DNA of 64,000 nucleotides from Rhodococcus sp. IEGM 1379. GTDB lineage: Bacteria > Actinomycetota > Actinomycetes > Mycobacteriales > Mycobacteriaceae. Where the stretch lies: NCBI RefSeq assembly GCF_030056815.1, contig NZ_JASHKR010000009.1, positions 1 to 64,000 on the forward strand, written 5' to 3'. Below, piece by piece: positions 1 to 7,356 of this stretch. The position numbers were made by a program, and so were the translations under genes. The first letter of the stretch is position 1, and the number at the start of each line of letters is the position of its first letter. Below the pieces are notes generated by a model. It was given only the letters and a program-made list of their open reading frames with translations, was not told the DNA's origin and made no database searches.

Positions 1-42
1 TCCGCTACGAGGCACACCTCACGATACCTCATGTGTCACTAA

Positions 43-303
43 CTGAACGGTATTGCCATTAACCCGGCACGTGACTTCGGTCCCCGACTGGCGTCGTATC
101 TCACCGGCTACAGCAATGCCTGGCGGGATCAGTACGGGAGTTTGTACTTCTGGGTGCCCATCGTTGGCCCGCTGATCGGCGCTCCGATCGGGGTGTTCCT
201 CTACGACAAGCCGGTCGGCAGGTTCCTACCCGACGACGTGGCGACGGACGAGGCATCCGAGACGTCGGAAGCGTCCGGGAAATCGGCGACGATACCGGCG
301 TGA
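43..303 (+). pseudogene. glpF: 3' remnant of glycerol facilitator (aquaporin family)
   Basis: This reading frame encodes the C-terminal quarter of a glycerol uptake facilitator. It contains the second NPA signature followed by RDFGPRL (61-90), typical of aquaglyceroporins, and then a last membrane helix ([19 protein letters not shown]) and a Glu/Ser/Thr-rich tail ending at a TGA (301-303). An in-frame TAA lies at 40-42 and the 42 bases before it do not encode GlpF in any frame. The upstream part is therefore missing, replaced, or misassembled. It sits 61 bp before glpK, the usual glpFKD order for glycerol import, phosphorylation and oxidation. If the window edge is a contig end, the first 42 bases could be an artefact and the gene intact elsewhere. 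Confidence 0.7.
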
Positions 304-367
304 TCACGAATCATCATCTCTGACAGTAAATCTCTCCACTTTCTTCGATACCAAAAGGGGTAGCATG

Positions 368-1876
368 ATGGCGAAATTCGTAGCCGCGGTAGACCAGGGA
401 ACCACCTCCACTCGTTGCATGATCTTTGATCACAGTGGGCATGTGGTTGCCGTCGAACAGCATGAGCACGCGCAGATCTTTCCGCAGGCGGGTTGGGTCG
501 AGCACGATCCGATCGAGATCTGGGACAACGTCCGCAACGTCACAGCGGGCGCTCTGGCCAATGCAGACCTGACCGCAGATGACATCGCGGCCGTCGGAAT
601 CACCAATCAGCGTGAGACGGCAGTGGTCTGGGAGCGAGCCACGGGGAAGCCGATTTACAACGCGATCGTGTGGCAGGACACGCGTACCGACCGGATCTGC
701 ACGGCGCTCGCCGGCGCGGACGGCCCCCAGAAGTACACCAAGATCACCGGGTTGCCGCTGGCCACCCACTTCTCGGGTCCCAAGGTCAAGTGGATTCTCG
801 ACAACGTCGAGGGTGCTCGCGACAAGGCTGAAGCGGGCGAGTTGTGCTTCGGCACGATGGACACCTGGGTGTTGTGGAACATGACCGGCGGTGTCCAAGG
901 CGGAGTGCACGCCACCGACCCGACCAACGCCTCGCGCACGCTGTTGATGGATCTCGATACCCTCGCTTGGGATTCGGCGATCTGTGCAGATATCGGCATC
1001 CCGGTGTCCATGCTCCCCGAGATTCGCAGCTCGTCCGAGGTCTTCGGATTCGTTCGTGAGCGTGGCACGTTGTCCGGCGTGCCGATCGCCGGAATCCTCG
1101 GCGATCAGCAGGCGGCGACCTTCGGTCAGGCCTGCCTTTCGCCCGGAGAAGCGAAGAACACCTACGGAACCGGCAACTTCGTGCTCCTCAACACCGGCAC
1201 CGAAAAGGTGATGAGCAAGAACGGATTGTTGACGACGGTCTGTTACAAGCTCGGCGAGCAGGCCACGGTCTACGCACTGGAAGGATCGATCGCCGTGACC
1301 GGGTCACTGGTGCAGTGGCTTCGGGACAACCTCGGCATGATCGAGACCGCGGCCGATATCGAAGTGAACGCACGCACCGTGGAGGACAACGGTGGCGCGT
1401 ACTTCGTTCCCGCGTTCTCAGGCCTGTTCGCCCCTCACTGGCGTGCCGATGCGCGGGGTGCGATCGTCGGTCTGACCAGGTTCGTGAACAAGGGCCATCT
1501 CGCCCGCGCAGTCCTCGAGGCCACCGCGTATCAAAGTCGTGAGGTCATCGAAGCGATGAACCTCGACTCGGGTGTCGACCTGAAGGTTCTCAAGGTTGAT
1601 GGCGGAATGGTGGCGAACGAACTCCTCATGCAGTTCCAGGCCGATCTGCTCGACGTCGAGGTAGTCCGCCCTGTCGTGGCTGAGACAACCGCATTGGGCG
1701 CCGCCTATGCCGCTGGTCTCGCGGTCGGGTACTGGGAGAGCGAAGACGACATTCGCAGCAACTGGGCGAAGGACAAGAGTTGGACGCCGTCGATGGATTC
1801 GGCCGAGCGCGAGCGGTTGTACGCCGGCTGGCAGAAGGCTGTCACTCGGACACTCGACTGGGTCGACGCAGACTGA
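368..1876 (+). CDS. glpK: Glycerol kinase
   Basis: GlpK uses ATP to phosphorylate glycerol to sn-glycerol 3-phosphate in the cytoplasm, trapping glycerol entering through GlpF. The protein is about 502 residues, the normal length for the FGGY family. The N-terminal phosphate-binding motif DQGTTSTR is intact, as are the NQRET segment, the TYGTGNF motif and the C-terminal [16 protein letters not shown] segment. Two ATGs lie in tandem at 365 and 368. The second has the better distance (7 bases) from the AAAAGGGG ribosome site and matches the family start [11 protein letters not shown]. It lies between the glpF remnant and glpD, 48 bp upstream of the latter, so the pair is probably cotranscribed. 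Nothing abnormal is seen in the frame. Confidence 0.97.
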   Translation: MAKFVAAVDQGTTSTRCMIFDHSGHVVAVEQHEHAQIFPQAGWVEHDPIEIWDNVRNVTAGALANADLTADDIAAVGITNQRETAVVWERATGKPIYNAIVWQDTRTDRICTALAGADGPQKYTKITGLPLATHFSGPKVKWILDNVEGARDKAEAGELCFGTMDTWVLWNMTGGVQGGVHATDPTNASRTLLMDLDTLAWDSAICADIGIPVSMLPEIRSSSEVFGFVRERGTLSGVPIAGILGDQQAATFGQACLSPGEAKNTYGTGNFVLLNTGTEKVMSKNGLLTTVCYKLGEQATVYALEGSIAVTGSLVQWLRDNLGMIETAADIEVNARTVEDNGGAYFVPAFSGLFAPHWRADARGAIVGLTRFVNKGHLARAVLEATAYQSREVIEAMNLDSGVDLKVLKVDGGMVANELLMQFQADLLDVEVVRPVVAETTALGAAYAAGLAVGYWESEDDIRSNWAKDKSWTPSMDSAERERLYAGWQKAVTRTLDWVDAD

Positions 1877-1924
1877 TCGCTGCGTTCGCATTTCTACCTA
1901 TTTTCAAGTGAAGGAACAGTTTTC

Positions 1925-3634
1925 ATGAGCACAGCACAAGCATTGAGTCCGTCCTCGCGGGCGGAATCGCTGAAGAAGTTGGAAGAAATCGAACTCGACG
2001 TACTGGTCATCGGCGGTGGTGTGGTCGGCGCGGGTAGCGCGCTCGACGCCGCAACTCGCGGCCTGAAAGTGGGATTGGTGGAGGCTCGCGACTTCGCGTC
2101 CGGAACCTCGAGCAGGTCCAGCAAGTTGTTCCACGGTGGTCTGCGTTACCTCGAGCAGTTCAATTTTGCGCTCGTGTTCGAGGCGCTGCGTGAGCGGTCC
2201 CTGGTACTGAACTCGCTGTGCCCGCATCTTGCGAAGCCGGTTCCGTTTATCTACCCGCTCGAGAAGCTGATCGACCGGCCGTATGTCGGTCTGGGCATCG
2301 GCGTCTACGACGTGATGGGCGCAGGCCGTGGGGTTCCCTCACACCACAAACATGTGGGCCGGAAGAAGACTCTCGAATCGTTTCCCTCCGGAAAGCGTTC
2401 TGCTATACGCGGTTCGGTCAAGTTCTACGAGGGTCAGGTAGACGATGCCCGCCACACGATGATGCTGGCGCGCACGGCAGCCGAATACGGCGCGCTGTGC
2501 GTCAACAGCACCCGCGTCGTCGGTTTTCTTCGCGAGGAGGACCGCGTTGTCGGTGTGGAGGCAGTGGATCTGGAAACGGGCCGCGCCTTCGAGATCCGTG
2601 CTCGCCAGGTCATCAACGCGGCCGGCGTGTGGACTGACGAAATTCAGGAAATGGTCGGTGGGCGAGGGCAATTCCAGGTCCGTGCCTCCAAAGGCGTGCA
2701 CCTGGTGGTTCCGCGCAACCGGATCAACTCGTCGACCGGGATCATCACGCGGACCGAGAAGAGCCTGCTGTTCGTGATCCCGTGGGGAAGCCACTGGATC
2801 ATCGGTACGACCGACACCGACTGGAACCTCGACCTCGCGCATCCGGCAGCGAGCCGAAGCGATATCGACTACATCCTCGGTCACGTCAACAATCTCCTCC
2901 AGGACGAGTTGACGTACGAGGACGTCGTCGGTGTGTATGCGGGACTGCGTCCGTTGCTGTTCGGCGAATCGGACTCGACCAGCACTCTCTCGCGTGAGCA
3001 CGCGGTGTCGAGTCCGGTTCGAGGCTTGACGGTGGTCGCCGGTGGCAAGTACACCACCTACCGCGTGATGGCCAAGGACGCAGTCGATTCCGCGGTGCAC
3101 GGATTGGAACAGAAGGTGCCGAAGTCGTGCACCGAGCGTATCCCGCTGGTGGGTGCCGACGGTTACTTTGCCGCCCACAACAATCGGCACCTCACCGCTG
3201 AGCGCACCGGGTTGCACGTTTCGACCATCGAGCATCTACTGGGTCGGTACGGCACTCTGGCCGACGAGTTGTTCGAACTTATCGAGGCGCGACCGGAACT
3301 GGGGCAACCGTTGGACTCCGCCCCCGAATACCTCAAGGCGGAGATTCACTACGCTGTGAGCCACGAGGGTGCGCAGCATCTCGATGACATTCTGACCCGT
3401 CGTACCCGCATCTCCATCGAGGTCACCGACCGCGGCGATGAGGCGGCTGCGGAAGTAGCAGAACTTGTTGCGCCGGTGCTGAGGTGGACTCCGGAGCACA
3501 TCGTCGAAGAGATCGAGCACTACCGGTTGCGTGTCGCGGCCGAGCGTGAATCGCAGGAGCAGCCTGATGACCTGACTGCCGATGCGGCGCGTCTGGGTGC
3601 GCCCGACGTTCGCGCCGGAATCAGTGTCGGATAG
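1925..3634 (+). CDS. glpD: Aerobic glycerol-3-phosphate dehydrogenase
   Basis: This FAD-dependent, membrane-associated enzyme oxidises sn-glycerol 3-phosphate to dihydroxyacetone phosphate and passes electrons to quinone. The 569-residue protein starts with a Rossmann dinucleotide motif (VLVIGGGVVGAGSALDAATRG, near residues 27-47), followed by the FAD-family segment SGTSSRSSKLFHGGLRYLE. The substrate-domain motif GGKYTTYR is present in the middle and a C-terminal DAO_C-type helical domain ends the protein. An AAGGAA ribosome site lies 9 bases before the ATG. It follows glpK directly and completes glycerol entry into glycolysis. Mycobacterial GlpD2 is the closest type I recognise. Confidence 0.97.
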   Translation: MSTAQALSPSSRAESLKKLEEIELDVLVIGGGVVGAGSALDAATRGLKVGLVEARDFASGTSSRSSKLFHGGLRYLEQFNFALVFEALRERSLVLNSLCPHLAKPVPFIYPLEKLIDRPYVGLGIGVYDVMGAGRGVPSHHKHVGRKKTLESFPSGKRSAIRGSVKFYEGQVDDARHTMMLARTAAEYGALCVNSTRVVGFLREEDRVVGVEAVDLETGRAFEIRARQVINAAGVWTDEIQEMVGGRGQFQVRASKGVHLVVPRNRINSSTGIITRTEKSLLFVIPWGSHWIIGTTDTDWNLDLAHPAASRSDIDYILGHVNNLLQDELTYEDVVGVYAGLRPLLFGESDSTSTLSREHAVSSPVRGLTVVAGGKYTTYRVMAKDAVDSAVHGLEQKVPKSCTERIPLVGADGYFAAHNNRHLTAERTGLHVSTIEHLLGRYGTLADELFELIEARPELGQPLDSAPEYLKAEIHYAVSHEGAQHLDDILTRRTRISIEVTDRGDEAAAEVAELVAPVLRWTPEHIVEEIEHYRLRVAAERESQEQPDDLTADAARLGAPDVRAGISVG

Positions 3635-3694
3635 TCCCGAACGGGTGATCGGGTGTGGACTACTTCGCGCCGCACATCATGCCGGTCGAGGGGT

Positions 3695-4906
3695 TTAACG
3701 GAGGTGCCCAGCAGCGCTGCGAGTGCGACGCACCTGCGAGTACTCGTAGCTGTTCTGCCAGGCGACGGTTGCGACCAGAACCCAGATGATCCATGTTGCG
3801 CTCATGTGCGCGCCGACCAGGCCCATGACGATGGGGATCGCGGTGCAGGGGAGTGCCCAGCCGAGCAGCCACCGCCGGTCTGATCGCGCAAAAAGTCCGG
3901 CCGTCGCACTGATGCCGAAATAGACTGCGACGCTTCCGCACAGCAACCAGCGAAGGCTTGTCGGTGTGTGCTCTGCGCCGTGTTCGGTGGCCGCACCCAA
4001 TCCGGCCACCAGCACGGCGATAGCGCCGGTAGTGAAGCAGTGCAGGGCCATGTCGATGCGAGCGGGGAACGCGCCGGAGCGAAGGTGTGGGACTCCCGCA
4101 TGGCCGTAGAGCAAGGACAATGACCACATGCCTGCCAATAGGACGAACGAGCCGATTGCCAGACTCACGATCGTCGAATCCCAGATCAGTTCCGATGCGG
4201 CGGAAATCACGAGGATGACGCCTTCGCCGAGCACGATGATGACGTAGAGACCGAGTCGTTCGGCGAGGTGCGCACGATCGGAATGCAGTGCCTCCAGTTC
4301 GGGAATCGGTCTGTCTCGATTCCCACGAATTCTGATGACTCGATCCAACTTCTCCTGCGCGTCCTCCATGACGGCAGAGCCGGATACAACGAACATGATG
4401 AGCAAATCGATCGTGACGCCGGCGGCCCACAGCCAGAGTCGGGCGTCGCCCTCCACCCAGAACGAGATGACCCAGGGGACAACACCGAGGGACATCTGCG
4501 CGATCGGCCAGTCCACGACGATCTGACCGTTGTGCCAGACGCGACTGGCAAGCAACCGCACCGCGACGTAGGCGATGGCAAAGGCCAGTGCGTGGTTCTC
4601 GTGGATTCCGGCGACCGCGGCCATCATCACAGCCAGTCCGAACATCGCGATCAGCATGCTCGGTATGCGGACCCGATCTCCGGCAACGTTGCCGTACATC
4701 GTGAAACATGCCCACGCCGTCCAGAACGCGAGGTACAGCAGCGCGTAGAGGCCGAAGTCCGACCAGGTTGGCGAGCCGTGCAGTAGGTGGGCGAGCTGTC
4801 CGATCCCGGCGACAACTACCAGATCGAAGAACAACTCGATCCACGACGCGTGCCGTTCGAGTACTGATTCCTGGCTTTGTCCCGGTGGTTCTTCCCGCTC
4901 CCGCAT
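3695..4906 (-). CDS. LtrA-family (low temperature requirement) membrane protein
   Basis: A polytopic membrane protein of 403 residues with about ten to twelve hydrophobic segments. The N-terminus SWIELFFDLVVVAGIGQLAHLL carries the ELFFDL signature of the LtrA (PF06772) family. The conserved EAL/RAHLAERLGLYVIIVLGE segment in the middle is also family-typical. LtrA was named from a Listeria growth defect in the cold, but the biochemical activity of the family is unknown. It is convergent with glpD (60 bp apart) and divergent from the LuxR-type regulator, with about 140 bp between the two starts. No defect is visible in the frame. Substrate and role cannot be told from sequence. Confidence 0.85.
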   Translation of the reverse strand: MREREEPPGQSQESVLERHASWIELFFDLVVVAGIGQLAHLLHGSPTWSDFGLYALLYLAFWTAWACFTMYGNVAGDRVRIPSMLIAMFGLAVMMAAVAGIHENHALAFAIAYVAVRLLASRVWHNGQIVVDWPIAQMSLGVVPWVISFWVEGDARLWLWAAGVTIDLLIMFVVSGSAVMEDAQEKLDRVIRIRGNRDRPIPELEALHSDRAHLAERLGLYVIIVLGEGVILVISAASELIWDSTIVSLAIGSFVLLAGMWSLSLLYGHAGVPHLRSGAFPARIDMALHCFTTGAIAVLVAGLGAATEHGAEHTPTSLRWLLCGSVAVYFGISATAGLFARSDRRWLLGWALPCTAIPIVMGLVGAHMSATWIIWVLVATVAWQNSYEYSQVRRTRSAAGHLR

Positions 4907-5046
4907 TCTGGCAAGTATCCGTCATCGGAGACGACGCTGCTGGTAGCGCCCGAACTTGTCCGTTTCGTTGACGCGATGCTTACACTCTTCGAAAGTGATC
5001 TGAGTCATATTCAGTTGAGGTGGTCGTGGTGCGAGGTGGTGACGGC

Positions 5047-5799
5047 ATGGCCCTGTCGGCGCAGGACTACGACCGAGTCTTTTCGATTCTCGACTACTGC
5101 AGCACTGCGAAGACGCTCGACGAACTCAAGCGCCTGCTTATGGTGGCGTTGTACGAGAACTATCGGTGCCCCAACACGACGTTTCTGGTCGGCCCCACCT
5201 TCACGACAGCATTCGCCGATCCGAATCCGGTGACGACGGGCCGAATCACGCCGATACTCGACGAGTACCAGGCTCGCTGGTACCTCGACGACGTATTTGC
5301 GACGGCGCAATCGCGTGCGACTCTATTGTCGTCTCCGGCCATCGCTCACACGCAGTTGGCCAATGTTCCGTCCCAGTCGGCAACGTATCTGCGCGACTTT
5401 CTCTACCGAAAGCGGTTGTACAGCGCGTCGGTCATGCACCTCGAATTGGCGCATGGTGTTCACGGACTGGTAGGAATCTTCGATTCGGAAGGTAAGGATC
5501 TATCCGCGAGTGACATTGCCGGGCTGGGGATATTGGGTCGGCAGTTGTCGTTGTTCTGTCAGACGTTGCCTGGTCAGCGCAGTCCGAGTTGGCGTGAGAA
5601 ATTGACCCCGCGGCAGATTGATCTGGCTGAGCTTTTGGCGGACGGTCACACCAATGACGAGATTGCCGTGATCTTGTCACTGAGTCCGGACACGGTGAAG
5701 AAGTACGTGAGCCGGATTCTTGCGCTGGTGCACGTGCGAAACCGAGCGGAATTCGTGAAGTTGGTCTACGAGCACAAGCTGGCCGACCAGCGCGCGTGA
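5047..5799 (+). CDS. LuxR-type HTH transcriptional regulator
   Basis: The C-terminal 65 residues form a LuxR/GerE DNA-binding domain (LTPRQIDLAELLADGHTNDEIAVILSLS, with the following VKKYVSRIL recognition helix). The N-terminal 180 residues look like a GAF-type sensory fold, with no receiver aspartate, so this is not a classical response regulator. ATG 5047 is preferred because GAGG lies 10 bases upstream. GTG 5020 would add nine residues. It is transcribed away from the LtrA gene and towards the flavin monooxygenase, whose start lies 95 bp after its stop. Control of that monooxygenase is a reasonable guess. The ligand is unknown. Confidence 0.85.
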   Translation: MALSAQDYDRVFSILDYCSTAKTLDELKRLLMVALYENYRCPNTTFLVGPTFTTAFADPNPVTTGRITPILDEYQARWYLDDVFATAQSRATLLSSPAIAHTQLANVPSQSATYLRDFLYRKRLYSASVMHLELAHGVHGLVGIFDSEGKDLSASDIAGLGILGRQLSLFCQTLPGQRSPSWREKLTPRQIDLAELLADGHTNDEIAVILSLSPDTVKKYVSRILALVHVRNRAEFVKLVYEHKLADQRA

Positions 5800-5894
5800 G
5801 TTTGTCTACTTTCGTGCACTGTGACAACGATCATGGTGTGGATAGCGTTTCGGTGCATGGCCAGGAATTGGCCCACAGCACTAGGAGGGAAATC

Positions 5895-7061
5895 ATGAGC
5901 AGACTTCGCTTCGGATATTTCATGGCACCTTTTCACGTTCCCGGACGCAATCCGACGGCAGCGTTGCAGCGTGATCTCGAACTGGTAGAACACCTCGATC
6001 GGCTGGGTTACGACGAGGCATGGTTCGGTGAACATCACTCCGCCGGAAGCGAAATCATCGCGTCGCCGGAAATCATGATCGCCGCGGCCTCTCAACGTGC
6101 ACCGCGAATTCGTTTCGGAACCGGAGTGACGTCCCTCTCGTACCACAACCCTCTGTGGGCGGCGGACCGAATCATGCAGTTGGACCACCTGACTCAGGGA
6201 CGAACTATCTTCGGAGTCGGGCCGGGATCGCTGCCCACCGACTCGGCGATGATCGGATTGAACCCGACGGATACACGAGAATTGTTGCAGGAGAACCTCG
6301 ATATCGTCGTTCGTCTTCTTCGTGGCGAGACGGTATCCGCGAAGACCCGCACTCACGAGCTGTACGACGCGAAGCTGCAACTCGCCCCGTATTCGGAGAA
6401 CGGTATCGAAATCACTGTTGCCGCAGTAGCTTCCCCGACGGGACCGCGATTGGCCGGCACCTACGGATTGGGTCTGTTGTCGATCGGCGCGACGCTGTCC
6501 GCTGACGGATTTGATGCGCTGGCGCACCACTGGAATGTCATGGAAGAGCGTGCCGAAGTGAACGGCACAACCGTGGATCGGCGTCGATGGTCTCTGGCCG
6601 GCCCCTTCCACATCGCCGAGACCGAAGCGGAAGCGCGCAAGCAGGTGGAATACGGGATCGAGGAGTGGTTCGACTACTTCCAGCATGTGGCGGCATTCCC
6701 TCAGATGGCAGTCTCGGGAGCGCGTTTGAACGAGATGATCGATTTCATCAACGAAGCGGGAATCGGTGTCATCGGCACTCCGGAGCAGGCGAGGCGTCAG
6801 GTGCAACGACTCTGGGATCAATCCGGAGGATTCGGTTGCATGCTGCAGATGGGGCACGACTGGGCGAATCCGCAGGACACACGTCGTTCGGCAGAGTTGT
6901 TCGCGCAGGAGGTCTTTCCGTACTTCCAGGGTCAGGCGCAGGCCACACTTGACGCGGCAGCTCATGCGCGGGCAGTCCGCGAAGGTCACGCGAAGGCTCA
7001 ACTGGACGCTGTCGATCATATGACGAAGAAGTACGCACAAGAGTTGGCAGACAAGGGTTGA
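5895..7061 (+). CDS. LLM-class flavin-dependent monooxygenase (LimB-like)
   Basis: A luciferase-like flavin monooxygenase of 388 residues. The frame is open further upstream, but AGGAGGG lies just before ATG 5895, and the product then begins MSRLRFGYFMAPFHVPGRNP, the normal family start. Signature segments are GYDEAWFGEHHS, RIRFGTGVTSLSYHNPL, GRTIFGVGPGSLPTDSAMIG and EWFDYFQ. The family uses reduced flavin supplied by a partner reductase and O2. The N-terminus strongly recalls the limonene 1,2-monooxygenase LimB of R. erythropolis, but no limonene epoxide hydrolase (LimA) is adjacent, so the substrate is left open. It is followed one base later by a small gene, probably translationally coupled. 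The LuxR-type gene upstream is the likely regulator. Confidence 0.88.
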   Translation: MSRLRFGYFMAPFHVPGRNPTAALQRDLELVEHLDRLGYDEAWFGEHHSAGSEIIASPEIMIAAASQRAPRIRFGTGVTSLSYHNPLWAADRIMQLDHLTQGRTIFGVGPGSLPTDSAMIGLNPTDTRELLQENLDIVVRLLRGETVSAKTRTHELYDAKLQLAPYSENGIEITVAAVASPTGPRLAGTYGLGLLSIGATLSADGFDALAHHWNVMEERAEVNGTTVDRRRWSLAGPFHIAETEAEARKQVEYGIEEWFDYFQHVAAFPQMAVSGARLNEMIDFINEAGIGVIGTPEQARRQVQRLWDQSGGFGCMLQMGHDWANPQDTRRSAELFAQEVFPYFQGQAQATLDAAAHARAVREGHAKAQLDAVDHMTKKYAQELADKG

Positions 7062-7062
7062 C

Positions 7063-7350
7063 GTGTACGTACTGGTGGAAAAGGGTGCGGTTGGTGTCCA
7101 CGACGTGGAGGATCTGAAGGCGTTTCACGTGGAAGTGGAGCCCGGTCTCACGGATCAGGAACTCGACGACCGATTGCGTGCCGGAGACTACGGCTACGTC
7201 CGGGACGGAAGAGCCTTCATTCTGGTTTCACGGATACGCGAGAGTGTGACGGATGTGGAAGGGATGGCCGACATGGTCGATTACGCGAAGAGCAAAGGCT
7301 GGGTCGACCAGGAGGGAGAAGCGCTGCAGGCCCACATTGTTCGTGCGTAG
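7063..7350 (+). CDS. Small acidic hypothetical protein coupled to the monooxygenase
   Basis: A 95-residue acidic protein starting at GTG, one base after the monooxygenase stop, so translation is probably coupled. It has no membrane segment, signal peptide or metal motif. It contains the pattern LTDQELDDRLRAGDYGYVRDGRAFI and ends with a predicted helix (ADMVDYAKSKGWVDQEGEALQAHI). I do not recognise a characterised family. Position suggests an accessory subunit or stabiliser of the flavin monooxygenase, but that is inference from linkage only. It is convergent with the large membrane protein gene that ends 7 bp away. Confidence 0.7.
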   Translation: MYVLVEKGAVGVHDVEDLKAFHVEVEPGLTDQELDDRLRAGDYGYVRDGRAFILVSRIRESVTDVEGMADMVDYAKSKGWVDQEGEALQAHIVRA

Positions 7351-7356
7351 TGGTTG

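Noticed and set aside
5895-7061. Naming the flavin monooxygenase limB
   Set aside because: The sequence start is very LimB-like, but no epoxide hydrolase is linked and many Rhodococcus paralogues share these motifs.
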